Part shown: one piece after another, positions 18,095 to 26,753 of the stretch | Layout: the number at the start of each line of letters is the position of its first letter | How positions within the stretch are numbered: the stretch's first letter is position 1 | Assembly: GCA_964623265.1 (NCBI GenBank) | Contig: CAZUTK010000020.1 | Span: 1 to 40,972, forward strand | Direction of reading: 5' to 3' | Length of the DNA stretch: 40,972 bases | Origin: CAZUTK01 sp964623265 | Lineage (GTDB): Bacteria > Electryoneota > B3-LCP | The notes under the pieces: generated by a model | What the model saw: the letters and a program-made list of their open reading frames with translations, nothing else | What the model was told of the DNA's origin: nothing | The model's database searches: none | Position numbers and translations under genes: made by a program

Positions 18095-19976
18095 TTATAT
18101 TAGTATTTTAATCCTGTTCATTTGGATTGGAATAGGATCCTCGGCAAGCGCGCAGTGGATTGAATTCCCTCCTCCGGTGCCGCTGGAGATGCAGCGTCCG
18201 CTGGATGAGGAGACTCGACGTCTGCAACGCAGCGCCGTGCAATACGAGAACAGCGGGGAGTACGAGAAAGCACTAGAGATCTATCGAAGAATATTTTCGC
18301 GATTCCCGGAATATGATCCATTTTATGACGGCGTGATCCGCGAGTTGATCCTTCTCGAACGCAATGAAGAAGGGATGGCGTTCACGGATTCCCTGCGCTT
18401 CAATTTGCTGGCGCATCGTCCGATCCATTCATTGACTCTGACCGAACAGGAACGCATCGCCGGTTATATCATAGACGGCGGGCATTTCGCGGGCCGTTCC
18501 GGCAGACGCGATGAAGCTTTCAAACGTTGGGATGAGATCTATCAATTGCCGCAACCTAGTGCGAATGCATTTTTTCGTTTGATGAACGCGATGATTGATT
18601 CCCGGCTGCCGGATGGTCTGGAAGAAATGGCGCGCAAAGCGCGCAAGGCAACCGGCGATCCTTCCCTGCTGGCGGCTTCTCTGGCGAGCTATTGGGCGAG
18701 CCGGGGACAGGTGGATAAAGCCGTTCAGGAATGGTTATCTTTGTTGGAAATCCAACCCCGGCAGGCGGATCACATCCAGCGGCAAATCCTGGCTCTGCCG
18801 GAAGATGAACGAACGCGCGGCGAAGTCATCCAGACGTTGGAAGCCGCCAAAGCGAAAAATTCGATCAAACTGCTGGCAATTGAAACTCTGGCTCAGCTCC
18901 ATTTTCGCGATCGCAACTGGGAGAAAGCTTACCAGGAAGTGCGCAGCGCGGATCGGCTCAGCGGAAACAGCGGAGAATCCTTATTGGATTTCGCCGAAAC
19001 CTTAAATTCGGAGACCGAATTCCAGTGGGCGTTGAATGTGCTGGACGATCTGGAAAAGACCCATCCGCAGATTTCTGCATCTCCGAAAGCGTTGTTAGTC
19101 AGGGGCAAAGCGTTGGCAGCGAGAGGATTCAATGCGGAGGCGGATTCCGTCTTCAGCATCCTCACCGGCGATGACATCCTGCGCACCGCGCAGGAGCAGG
19201 ATGCGCTGTTGCTGCAAGCCGAATTGAAACTGAAAGCCCTGCGCCAGCCTGCCGCTGCCCGGGACTTGATCACCACAAAACTGGCGAAGAATCCTCGATT
19301 GCGCCGAAAAGGCGAATTGATGCTGTTGATCGCGGATTCGTATGTGGTGCAGGAGAATCTGCAGGATGCTTTGAAGGTTTACCTGCAAACGGCGGATGGC
19401 AATTTTCCGGGGGAACAGGAAATCCGATCTCGCTCTCTGGTGAACGCCGCTCGAGTGGAGCTATGCTTGGGGCGCATTGAATCCGCCTTGGAGCGCTGGA
19501 ATCAAGCCACCCGATTCGAACCAGAAGGATTACTGGCGAACGATGCCCTCGAATGGGCGGCACTTTTGCGTCAGGCGCAGTCAGATTCGTCCAACCTCGT
19601 GAATTTTGCTTGGGCGGATCTGGAAGTCCGCCGTGGAAATCCGGAGAGAGCGGACTCCCTTTTCAGGCGGATTGCAGATCAAACCTCCTGCGCCGAACTG
19701 GCGGAAAGATCTCTCTGGCGCAGCGCGGGAATCCAGCGCGCTTCCGGCGAATACGACAAAGCAATCACGACTTTGCAGGAATCGCTGCGACGGTTTGCAA
19801 CAAGCCAGCGCGCGCCGGAACTGCTGTTGACACTGGCGGAAATTTTTGAACGCGATAAAGGAGATGCGAAAAGCGCAATAGTCCATTACGAGAAAATCCT
19901 TGTGGACTATCCCGATTCTCTGCCGGCGCAGGAAGCCCGGCGGCGCATCCGAAAAATCGAATCATCGAATACTTAG
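18084..19976 (+). CDS. Exported TPR-repeat protein
   Basis: A 630-residue protein with a signal peptide (ISILILFIWIGIGSSASA, cleavage before QW) and then helical repeats over almost the full length. Clear TPR-like units include NSGEYEKALEIYRRIFSRFPEYDPFYDG near residue 60, RGNPERADSLFRRIADQ near 520, and SGEYDKAITTLQESLRRF followed by DAKSAIVHYEKILVDYPDSLPAQEARRRI at the C-terminus. The last repeats resemble the YfiO/tol-pal YbgF type. It starts at a GTG inside the DUF4175 gene, with GAGG 9 nt upstream. It probably works in the periplasm with the DUF4175 and DUF4159 products, as a protein-protein interaction module. No enzymatic motif is present. Confidence 0.82.
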   Translation: MRNSYISILILFIWIGIGSSASAQWIEFPPPVPLEMQRPLDEETRRLQRSAVQYENSGEYEKALEIYRRIFSRFPEYDPFYDGVIRELILLERNEEGMAFTDSLRFNLLAHRPIHSLTLTEQERIAGYIIDGGHFAGRSGRRDEAFKRWDEIYQLPQPSANAFFRLMNAMIDSRLPDGLEEMARKARKATGDPSLLAASLASYWASRGQVDKAVQEWLSLLEIQPRQADHIQRQILALPEDERTRGEVIQTLEAAKAKNSIKLLAIETLAQLHFRDRNWEKAYQEVRSADRLSGNSGESLLDFAETLNSETEFQWALNVLDDLEKTHPQISASPKALLVRGKALAARGFNAEADSVFSILTGDDILRTAQEQDALLLQAELKLKALRQPAAARDLITTKLAKNPRLRRKGELMLLIADSYVVQENLQDALKVYLQTADGNFPGEQEIRSRSLVNAARVELCLGRIESALERWNQATRFEPEGLLANDALEWAALLRQAQSDSSNLVNFAWADLEVRRGNPERADSLFRRIADQTSCAELAERSLWRSAGIQRASGEYDKAITTLQESLRRFATSQRAPELLLTLAEIFERDKGDAKSAIVHYEKILVDYPDSLPAQEARRRIRKIESSNT

Positions 19977-19990
19977 GAGTCATTCCAGCT

Positions 19991-20287
19991 ATGCCGACCT
20001 ATGAATACCGATGCACGAGCTGCGGTTATGAATTCGAGGAATTCCAGAGTATCGCCGCTGAACCTCTGACGGTCTGCCCTCGCTGCTCGGGGCGCATCAT
20101 GCGGTTGATTTCCGGGGGCGGAGGCTTGATCTTCAAGGGAAGCGGCTTTTATGAGACCGATTACAAACGCAATAACCATGTGATGGGAGAAACCAAGAAG
20201 AAAGAAGAAAAAGCCTCGGATAAATCCATCGAGTCGGCGGCGGCCGCAGAAAGTAAAAAAACGGCGGTGACCGCCGAGGACAAGTAG
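19991..20287 (+). CDS. FmdB-type zinc ribbon protein
   Basis: A 98-residue protein starting MPTYEYRCTSCGYEFEEFQS, the hallmark of FmdB-family regulators. Two CxxC pairs (C8/C11 and C29/C32) form the zinc ribbon, and ISGGGGLIFKGSGFYETDY is the conserved tail of the domain. The C-terminal 35 residues are Lys/Glu/Ala-rich and low-complexity. The function of the family is not established; it is often called a putative regulatory protein. It follows the TPR gene by 14 nt and abuts the CPBP gene. Confidence 0.92.
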   Translation: MPTYEYRCTSCGYEFEEFQSIAAEPLTVCPRCSGRIMRLISGGGGLIFKGSGFYETDYKRNNHVMGETKKKEEKASDKSIESAAAAESKKTAVTAEDK

Positions 20288-21139
20288 ATGGAGTCTCTGC
20301 ACGAAAGCGAAAAAACGACGCCGCCCGAACAGCCCGCATCACCGCTATATCCCCCACCCAATGAGGTCTTTCTGGTGCTGATTCTGTCCATTGCGTCGGC
20401 GCTGCTGGGCGGCGCGGTTTTGATGAAATTTGAGCGAACCGCTCTTTTTCTCACCGAATTGCTGTTCTTAATCCCGCCGTTGATCTACCTGAAGTTGAAG
20501 CGATACTCTTTGCGGAAATGCCTTCGCTGGAACCGGGTGAATGGATCCATCCTCATCGCCGCCGTCTTTATCGGGCTTTCGCTGGTGGTGCTTCTGGATG
20601 AACTGGACCGCGTGGTCAACCTGTTCTTCCCCATGCCGGATGAACTGCGCAGCGTCCTCTTCGATTTCCTGAAGCTGAAGACGTGGTCCGATTATCTGAT
20701 CGTCGGCAGCGGAGTCATCCTGGTGGCATCTTTCGCGGAGGAATCCCTCTTTCGCGGTTTTCTGCAAGTGTCACTGGAAGCGCACGGCGGTGTGACGCGA
20801 GCCGTGCTCTTCAGCGCGCTCCTGTTCGCTCTGGCGCATTTCAACCCCTGGTGGATGGTGCAAATCCTGATTCTCGGCGTCTTTCTGGGCTTTATCGCCT
20901 GGCGTTCCAACAGCGCTTTCCCCGGTATGATCATTCACGGTTTGAACAACGGGCTGGCGCTGTTTCTCGGGGGTGAAGTAAGTCAGGAAAGATTCGCCTG
21001 GTACAGTTTGGGAGAACATGTCTCGCCGTTTGTCTTAATTGTGGCGGCGGCTTTGCTTTTCATAGGATTGAAACTTTTCGCCAGATTCACGGAGGATTTC
21101 TTTGCCGAACCCCGCGCTGATGAAGCCCCCGCAAATTAA
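20288..21139 (+). CDS. CPBP-family intramembrane metalloprotease
   Basis: A 283-residue polytopic membrane protein of the CAAX-protease/bacteriocin-processing (Abi) family. The three catalytic motifs are intact: EESLFRG (E151, E152, R156), FALAHFNP (H184) and HGLNN (H217) in hydrophobic helices. The N-terminal 25 residues are cytosolic and Pro/Glu-rich. The substrates in such bacteria are unknown. The ATG comes directly after the stop of the FmdB gene with no gap, and the end overlaps the SpoIID gene by 38 nt, so the three genes are coupled. Confidence 0.9.
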   Translation: MESLHESEKTTPPEQPASPLYPPPNEVFLVLILSIASALLGGAVLMKFERTALFLTELLFLIPPLIYLKLKRYSLRKCLRWNRVNGSILIAAVFIGLSLVVLLDELDRVVNLFFPMPDELRSVLFDFLKLKTWSDYLIVGSGVILVASFAEESLFRGFLQVSLEAHGGVTRAVLFSALLFALAHFNPWWMVQILILGVFLGFIAWRSNSAFPGMIIHGLNNGLALFLGGEVSQERFAWYSLGEHVSPFVLIVAAALLFIGLKLFARFTEDFFAEPRADEAPAN

Positions 21140-22631
21140 AGTCGCTCTGCTGTGGGGCAAGCCCCATTTTCGATTGCACTCCCGGCGTCCTCTGAACACC
21201 ACCGATGCGGACAATAAGTCATATCGCTTTCCCACCGGTGAGACCGAGTTCACCCTGATCAGCGTCTCTCCTGCACAACGACAGCGTTGGCTCTGGATCG
21301 GAAACAGCCGCGAAGAAGACGTCGCGAAAAAGTTGGCTCCGATGCTGCGCAGCGGCGGCATCGCAACCGCGCTCCTGCCCGTGGGGCTGACCCCGGAATC
21401 CCACCGCTGGAAAGCCCGACAGCATCGCATCTTCATCCGCCCTGAAGACGACGATTGGGAAAACCTGCAGCGCCGACTGCAGGAAATTCAACCGGCGGGC
21501 AGGATGACCTCCGTGGAAATTCCGGAAAGCTTGTCGAAGGGCAGCGTGCGAATTCGTTGCGCCGACGGCAATGAAATGGAATTGAAGACACCCCTGGAAC
21601 TGGAATCAGAAGATGCGCTCGATCTGCTGAATGCCCCCGTTGGGGAAGGGTTTCACTGGCAGCATACTGAAACTCTGACGTTGATACCCCCCATATGGAT
21701 TGCGGTGGGGTCGGACGGCGGGCTCTGCGCCGGCGTGCGATTGGAAGTGGAAGACTATCTGGCGTCTGTGAATTCGTCCGAGATGCCTGCCGAGTCGCCG
21801 CTGGAATTCCTCAAAGCTCAGGTGGTTGCGGCGCGTTCCTGGCTGCTGGCGAATTGGGGCAGTCATCATCCGGGGGAACCCTACACCGTCTGCGGAGGGG
21901 ATCATTGCCAATGCTATTACGGCGCAGCGCGCATCGCGGCATCTTCTCGGGAGGCGGTGCAAAAGACGGCGGGCGAGGTGTTGATGTACGATGGTTGCGT
22001 CTGCGACGCGAGATACGCCAAGAGTTGCGGGGGCGTCACCGAGCCGGCGGCGAATGTCTGGGAGCACACTGATGAACCGTATTTAGGACATTTTCGGGAT
22101 TTACCAGGAGGAGAGGAACTGGACTTATCCGACGAAAAGCGATTTCGCGAATTTCAGCGAAGACGCGTGGGCGCCGATGCCTGCTGCAGTCCGGGATATG
22201 CGCCGCTGAGCGGAAAACTCGCCGATTTATGCCGGTTTTATCGCTGGGATGAGACGATCTCGCAAGAAGCTTTAAGGGACAACATCCGCCAAAAAATCGG
22301 CCTAAATCTCGGGCGCATCGAAACGCTGATTCCCCTTCGCCGGGGTCCATCGGGCAGGCTGATTGAGCTGGAAATCGTAGGAGCGGACGGCAGGCTGCGA
22401 GTCGCGCCCGAATTGATCATCCGTAGCGCATTGTCGCCAACTCACCTGCCTAGTTCGGCTTTCTGGGTGGAACAATCCGCAAACGGCGACTTCATCTTTC
22501 ACGGATTGGGCTGGGGGCACGGCGTGGGGATGTGCCAGATCGGAGCGGCGGCGCTGGCAGTGCAAGGACTGCAGTATCGCCGCATCCTTGAACACTATTA
22601 TCCGAACACAAGCTTGAAAAAGATTTATTGA
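21102..22631 (+). CDS. SpoIID/LytB domain protein, putative peptidoglycan-acting enzyme
   Basis: A 509-residue protein with a C-terminal SpoIID/LytB domain. SpoIID of Bacillus is a lytic transglycosylase acting on peptidoglycan stripped of its stem peptides. The domain signatures are LEFLKAQVVAARSWLL, YTVCGGDHCQCYYGA, DARYAKSCGGVTEPAANVW and the terminal HGLGWGHGVGMCQIGAAALAVQGLQYRRILEHYYPNT. The first 170 residues are unassigned. No signal peptide is seen, which is odd for an extracytoplasmic enzyme. The start is a TTG at 21102 with GGAGG 6 nt upstream. The presence of SpoIID does not imply sporulation: the domain is widespread in non-spore-formers. Confidence 0.88.
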   Translation: MPNPALMKPPQIKVALLWGKPHFRLHSRRPLNTTDADNKSYRFPTGETEFTLISVSPAQRQRWLWIGNSREEDVAKKLAPMLRSGGIATALLPVGLTPESHRWKARQHRIFIRPEDDDWENLQRRLQEIQPAGRMTSVEIPESLSKGSVRIRCADGNEMELKTPLELESEDALDLLNAPVGEGFHWQHTETLTLIPPIWIAVGSDGGLCAGVRLEVEDYLASVNSSEMPAESPLEFLKAQVVAARSWLLANWGSHHPGEPYTVCGGDHCQCYYGAARIAASSREAVQKTAGEVLMYDGCVCDARYAKSCGGVTEPAANVWEHTDEPYLGHFRDLPGGEELDLSDEKRFREFQRRRVGADACCSPGYAPLSGKLADLCRFYRWDETISQEALRDNIRQKIGLNLGRIETLIPLRRGPSGRLIELEIVGADGRLRVAPELIIRSALSPTHLPSSAFWVEQSANGDFIFHGLGWGHGVGMCQIGAAALAVQGLQYRRILEHYYPNTSLKKIY

Positions 22632-22656
22632 TTTCCATCCCGAAATTCCGTATATT
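22628..22656 (+). promoter_or_regulatory. Promoter of the acyltransferase gene
   Basis: TTGATT (22628-22633) begins at the stop codon region of the SpoIID gene and is followed at 17 bases by TATATT (22651-22656). A transcript would start near 22663, 25 nt before the ATG at 22688. This argues against the TTG at 22628 as the start codon of the next gene. Confidence 0.65.
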
Positions 22657-22687
22657 AACCATAGAAAACAGCTGTCGCAATCAGAGA

Positions 22688-23437
22688 ATGCCCGGTATCG
22701 TTCGAAAACTGATGGATCTCCCCTATCAGATCATCACCTATTTCGTGGTGTTGTTAGGGTTGGCTCTGCCCTTTTTTCTCTTTATGAAGCTTTGCAATCG
22801 CGCGATCATCCGCGGCAAAGAGCACGTGCAGCACGCCGAACCCCCATTTTTATTCGTTTCCAATCACGTCTCTATGCTCGACGACGCTTTCATCGGACCC
22901 CTGCTTTTTCTGCCCCGCGCAATCTGGAATTTTCACTTCATCCCGTATCACCTGCCGGAAAAGAAAAATTTCTTTAAAGGACCTTTCTTCTCCTGGCTGA
23001 TGTACACCTCGAAGTGCGTACCGATCACTCGCGGCAAAGGCGTCTTCCAACCCGGGATGGAGAAGCTGATCCGTTTGCTGAAACGAAAAGCGATCGTGCA
23101 TCTTTATCCGGAAGGCACTCGCACCCGCACCGGCGAAATCGGCAAAGGGAAGATCGGCGTGGGCAGATTGGTACGGGAAACCGGTGTAAAGGTGATCCCT
23201 TGCTATCACCAGGGCTTGGACAAGGTGCTGCCCATCGGGCACAAAATCCCCCGCTGCGGGAAAACCGTGTTCATCGAAGTGGGCGAAGCCCTTCGATTCG
23301 ACGAGTATATGCAGCTGCCGAACACCCCCAAGACTTGGCAGATGATTTCAGATCAAATCATCGAGGCGATTCGGAATCTGCAGAGCCGAATGTTGAACGA
23401 GCGAAAAAAATCGGACAAATTTTCCGACGCCGCTTGA
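22688..23437 (+). CDS. PlsC-like 1-acylglycerol-3-phosphate acyltransferase
   Basis: A membrane-associated acyltransferase of 249 residues that likely adds the second fatty acyl chain in phosphatidate synthesis. The HX4D catalytic motif is NHVSMLDD (H60, D65), the glycerophosphate-binding motif is LYPEGTRTR, and there is one N-terminal hydrophobic helix (about residues 13-34). The long, Lys-rich loop after the first motif and FHFIPYHLPEKKN are less usual, so the acceptor may differ (for example ornithine lipid or a tafazzin-like substrate). The ATG at 22688 fits the promoter; a TTG at 22628 would add 20 residues. The plsC label is not certain, so no symbol is given. Confidence 0.85.
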   Translation: MPGIVRKLMDLPYQIITYFVVLLGLALPFFLFMKLCNRAIIRGKEHVQHAEPPFLFVSNHVSMLDDAFIGPLLFLPRAIWNFHFIPYHLPEKKNFFKGPFFSWLMYTSKCVPITRGKGVFQPGMEKLIRLLKRKAIVHLYPEGTRTRTGEIGKGKIGVGRLVRETGVKVIPCYHQGLDKVLPIGHKIPRCGKTVFIEVGEALRFDEYMQLPNTPKTWQMISDQIIEAIRNLQSRMLNERKKSDKFSDAA

Positions 23438-23503
23438 TCTTCACGGTTACATCGGCGCTATTCGCCCACTGATCCAACAATTTCTTACATAAGGTACATA
23501 CAT

Positions 23504-24148
23504 ATGGCAGATCACATCCCAAAAAGAATAGACCGAAATCCGAATGATCTGGATATAGAGGTCATCTTGCAGCGCATCTTTCATGAAAAAGATCCCGTGG
23601 CGCACAAGGCCGCCATCTGGGAGCTTTTCGGACAGACCGATGATTGGGAATTGTTCGAACGGGTTCTGGAAATGGGCGGTCACAAGAGCATTGAGACGTA
23701 TTTTCAGAATGTGATGAATCAGTTCGACAATGCAGCGGACGCCCTCGGTTTAGAGATGGACGATCAGCGCGAAGCTATCCGCGAGATGTATGCCAATCCC
23801 CTGATCAGCCTGCGCAGCGGAGACTGGGCGGGGACGGCTTCCGCCATGCATGACATTCTTCTGAATGAAATCTACGAGATTTATCCCATTGATGAAGAAG
23901 AGATGCCCTTCGGAGAAGCCACGGCGTTCGATCTGCAGAAGTGGGTGGGGGAAGAAGTCCTCTTTCCGCTGAGCGTTCTCGAGTTTATGGCTTATTCGGA
24001 CTACCTGACCCGAGGTCTCAATCCGGATTTGGACGAGAATAACCTAACTCTGATGCTGACACTTTTCTTCATCGCTCAGGCGCAGCTCGATCTGGAAGAA
24101 GGTTCCCGCAGTCAGGACATACAGATCTTTCCGCAGGACGACGAGTGA
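23504..24148 (+). CDS. Unknown acidic protein
   Basis: A 214-residue soluble protein that I do not recognise. It is strongly acidic, mainly helical by composition, and has no signal peptide, membrane segment or Cys/His cluster. Stretches such as DPVAHKAAIWELFGQTDDWELFERVLEMGG and WVGEEVLFPLSVLEFMAYSDYL look like packed helices, and HEAT-like repeats are possible for the first half. An AAGG ribosome site stands 9 nt before the ATG. Its stop overlaps the GTG of nadE by 4 nt (GTGA), so it is co-translated with NAD synthetase. Confidence 0.75.
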   Translation: MADHIPKRIDRNPNDLDIEVILQRIFHEKDPVAHKAAIWELFGQTDDWELFERVLEMGGHKSIETYFQNVMNQFDNAADALGLEMDDQREAIREMYANPLISLRSGDWAGTASAMHDILLNEIYEIYPIDEEEMPFGEATAFDLQKWVGEEVLFPLSVLEFMAYSDYLTRGLNPDLDENNLTLMLTLFFIAQAQLDLEEGSRSQDIQIFPQDDE

Positions 24149-24966
24149 AACTGCTCGAGATCAACGCTGCCTTAACCCGCAAACTGCTGACGCAGTTCAT
24201 CCGGGAGCACACCGAGAAGCAGGGATTCAACAGGGTTTTGCTGGGTTTATCCGGAGGGCTGGATTCCACGGTTGCCGCCTATCTGGCAGTGGAGGCGCTG
24301 GGGAAACAGGGCTGCATCGGCGTCTTCCTGCCGCACCAGATCACCGATCCCGCCGCTCTGCAGGATGCTCAAGCCGTCGCGGCTTCTCTGGGCATTTCCA
24401 CTCGGCTGGTGGAGATCAGCCCGATGGTGGCATCTTTCGAAGCCGCCTTTCCGACGATGACGCAGCTTCAACGGGGCAACGTCATGGCGCGCGTGCGCAT
24501 GATCGCGCTCTATCAGATTTCCGCCGAGGAGAACGCCCTGGTGCTGGGGACTTCCAACAAAACCGAATTATTGCTCGGATACGGGACCTTGTATGGCGAT
24601 CTCGCCGCGGCTCTGGAACCCCTGGGCGACCTGTATAAGACTCAGGTGCGAGCGCTGGCGGAACATCTCGGCGTCCCGGAAGCCATTCGTTCCAAGACGC
24701 CCAGCGCCGATCTCTGGGCAGGTCAAAGCGACGAAGCGGAGCTGGGGTTCACCTATGCTGAGGCGGATCGTCTCCTGGTGCGCTGGGTGGACTGCCGCTA
24801 CAGCCGCCGCAACCTGCTGGACGAAGGATTCGGCGAGGAATTCGTGGATCGAATTATGCGGCGGGTCGCCGGACAGCAGTTCAAGCGCACCCTGCCGCCC
24901 ATTCCGAAGATTTCCAGCCGCACCATCGGAGCGGATTTCCTCTATGCCCGAGACTGGATGAAATGA
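24145..24966 (+). CDS. nadE: NAD synthetase (ammonia-dependent type)
   Basis: NadE amidates deamido-NAD to NAD with ATP. The 273-residue protein has the PP-loop LGLSGGLDSTV (residues 34-43), GNVMARVRMIALY, the conserved ALVLGTSNKTELLLGYGTLYGD and LYKTQV, and the Asp-rich SADLW...DEAELG loop. The length fits the short, single-domain form without a glutaminase domain, so ammonia or a separate glutaminase would supply nitrogen. It starts with a GTG overlapping the stop of the previous gene and ends in an ATGA overlap with rsmI. Confidence 0.94.
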   Translation: MKLLEINAALTRKLLTQFIREHTEKQGFNRVLLGLSGGLDSTVAAYLAVEALGKQGCIGVFLPHQITDPAALQDAQAVAASLGISTRLVEISPMVASFEAAFPTMTQLQRGNVMARVRMIALYQISAEENALVLGTSNKTELLLGYGTLYGDLAAALEPLGDLYKTQVRALAEHLGVPEAIRSKTPSADLWAGQSDEAELGFTYAEADRLLVRWVDCRYSRRNLLDEGFGEEFVDRIMRRVAGQQFKRTLPPIPKISSRTIGADFLYARDWMK

Positions 24967-25679
24967 CCGCATCGAAACCCGGCAAGCTCTACCTCGTCCC
25001 CACCCCCATCGGCAATCTGGAAGATATCACGTTGCGAGCTTTGCGAATCCTGAAGGAAGCTGAGCTCGTATTGTGCGAAGATACGCGACGGGCCGCCATC
25101 CTTTTTCAGAAATATGGGATTCAGACACCTCGGGAAAGCTATCACGAACACAACAAATTTCATAAGACTCCCTGCGTAATCCGCAGAATTCAGGAAGGCG
25201 TCAACATCGCCTTGATCAGCGAAGCTGGCACCCCGGGCATCAGCGATCCGGGATTTCACCTCGCCCGGGAAGTCATTGCAGTAGGACTGCCTCTGGAAGT
25301 CCTACCGGGACCCAGCGCGGTCATCACGGCATTGGTGGGATCGGGATTGCCGACGGATCGGTTCGTTTTCGAAGGCTTCCTGCCGGCGAAGAAGGGCCGC
25401 AGAGCTCGCCTCGAAAGCTTGAAAGACGATCCCCGCACTCTGGTCTTCTACGAAGCTCCTCACCGCTTGCGGCGCACGCTGGAGGATCTGCTGAACACTC
25501 TCGGTGACCGCCAAGCCGCGTGGGGGCGGGAAATCAGCAAAGTATATGAAGAATTTACGCGGGGAAAGCTTTCAGAACTGCTGAAGCGGCAGGAAATTCA
25601 ACCCCCGAAGGGGGAATTCACTCTGATCGTGGAAGGCTGCACCCGGCGGTTGAAAAAAATCAGTCGGGACACAGCGTAG
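24963..25679 (+). CDS. rsmI: 16S rRNA (cytidine-1402-2'-O)-methyltransferase RsmI
   Basis: A SAM-dependent methyltransferase of the tetrapyrrole-methylase fold, 238 residues, that modifies C1402 in the ribosomal P-site region. Motifs: LYLVPTPIGNLEDITLRAL at the N-terminus, LCEDTRRAAILFQKYGI, the SAM-binding LISEAGTPGISDPGFHLAREV, LPGPSAVITALVGSGLPTDRFVFEGFLPAKKGRR and FYEAPHRLRRTLEDL. It is about 35-40 residues shorter than E. coli RsmI at the C-terminus, as in many other bacteria. It overlaps nadE by 4 nt and lies 8 nt before lgt. Confidence 0.95.
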   Translation: MTASKPGKLYLVPTPIGNLEDITLRALRILKEAELVLCEDTRRAAILFQKYGIQTPRESYHEHNKFHKTPCVIRRIQEGVNIALISEAGTPGISDPGFHLAREVIAVGLPLEVLPGPSAVITALVGSGLPTDRFVFEGFLPAKKGRRARLESLKDDPRTLVFYEAPHRLRRTLEDLLNTLGDRQAAWGREISKVYEEFTRGKLSELLKRQEIQPPKGEFTLIVEGCTRRLKKISRDTA

Positions 25680-25687
25680 AGGTAATC

Positions 25688-26506
25688 GTGCTGCCCAAGC
25701 TGTTTCAGTTCGGTCCTTTCGCCGTTTACACCTACGGCGTGATGATGATGCTGGCGTTTCTTCTCGGCATCCTCTTGGCGGCATATCGCGCCAAAAAAAC
25801 CGGAATCGCGCCGACGCTCATCTGGGATCTCTCCGTCTGGATACTGATCAGCTCGCTCGCCGGTGCGCGGCTCCTCTACGTCTTGACGCATTTGGATGAG
25901 TTCCGAGGACACTGGTTCGACGTCATTAATCCGATTCAATCCAGCGGACAGATCGGCATCGCCGGGATGTCGCTGCTGGGCGGCATTGTGGCAGCGATCC
26001 TGACTTCGATCTATTACATCCGGAAGCATCGGCTGGAAGTCTGGAAAATCGCCGACATCATCGCGCCGTCTCTGGCGCTGGGGATCGCTCTGGGACGGTT
26101 GGGCTGCTTCTTCAACGGCTGCTGCTTCGGACATCCGACTCAATCATGGTTGGGCGTGACCTTTCCGCTGGAATGCCCTGCGGGAGCGCAATTTCCAGGG
26201 ATCCCCGTCCTGCCCACGCAGCTTTTCACCGTCGTCTGGGATCTACTACTGTGCGCCGGGCTGCTCCTCGCCGAGCGCTGGAAGAAATTTCCCGGGTTCA
26301 CCTTTGCGATCTATTTAATCTGCGATTCGCTCTTCCGCATCTGGGTGGATACAATCCGGGTTTACGATCCCGGGGAATTCCTTGTGAACAGCGGGAATCT
26401 GCGCATCACGATCAGTCAGGGTTTCGCGGCGGGGCTGTTGGTTTTCGGAGTCTGGCTCTGGGTCTCGCAGCGACGCAAATATCTTCGCGGCGAAAGTAGC
26501 ATCTGA
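25688..26506 (+). CDS. lgt: Prolipoprotein diacylglyceryl transferase
   Basis: Lgt moves diacylglycerol from phosphatidylglycerol to the lipobox cysteine of prolipoproteins in the inner membrane. The 272-residue protein has about seven hydrophobic helices and the signature ALGRLGCFFNGCCFGHPT (residues 134-151). PTQLF and the C-terminal FRIWVDTIR are also conserved. The site of the E. coli His103 loop reads GMSLLGG, without a histidine, a substitution seen in other divergent Lgt proteins. The GTG start at 25688 has GAGG 5 nt upstream. It is the last gene of the nadE-rsmI-lgt set. Confidence 0.93.
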   Translation: MLPKLFQFGPFAVYTYGVMMMLAFLLGILLAAYRAKKTGIAPTLIWDLSVWILISSLAGARLLYVLTHLDEFRGHWFDVINPIQSSGQIGIAGMSLLGGIVAAILTSIYYIRKHRLEVWKIADIIAPSLALGIALGRLGCFFNGCCFGHPTQSWLGVTFPLECPAGAQFPGIPVLPTQLFTVVWDLLLCAGLLLAERWKKFPGFTFAIYLICDSLFRIWVDTIRVYDPGEFLVNSGNLRITISQGFAAGLLVFGVWLWVSQRRKYLRGESSI

Positions 26507-26523
26507 AAAATTTCCGGAAGATT

Positions 26524-26706
26524 TTGAGAAAATTCGACGTAATGAAGAACGCCATCCATTTCACCCCGGAAAAGCCGCTGCCTGCTAATCTGGTTAGGAA
26601 GCTCGTCAAAGCGCGGATTCGGGAGAACGAAGCGCTTTCGACGCAGAGGAAATCCAGACAAACGGTGAGAGGTAGAAAGGCAAGTAAGAAGCAAAAATCG
26701 AATTAG
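26524..26706 (+). pseudogene. DUF1801-like C-terminal fragment
   Basis: A 60-codon frame. Its residues 7-38 (MKNAIHFTPEKPLPANLVRKLVKARIRENEAL) resemble the end of DUF1801 (YdhG-like) proteins, where a beta strand ending in P-DKP-P is followed by LVxKLVKARIxEN. A full protein has roughly 90 residues before this point, but only 17 bases separate the frame from the stop of lgt, so that part is missing. The Lys/Arg-rich tail is extra. A TTG start with GGAAG upstream, or the ATG at 26542, could still allow a small basic protein. I favour a remnant but do not exclude expression. Confidence 0.45.
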
Positions 26707-26753
26707 CAGATCCATTCAACAATGCATAGTAATAGGAAAAGACTTCATCTGCG

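Noticed and set aside
22628..22687. TTG start of the acyltransferase at 22628
   Set aside because: The same bases form a good promoter (TTGATT-17-TATATT) whose transcript would begin downstream of this codon.
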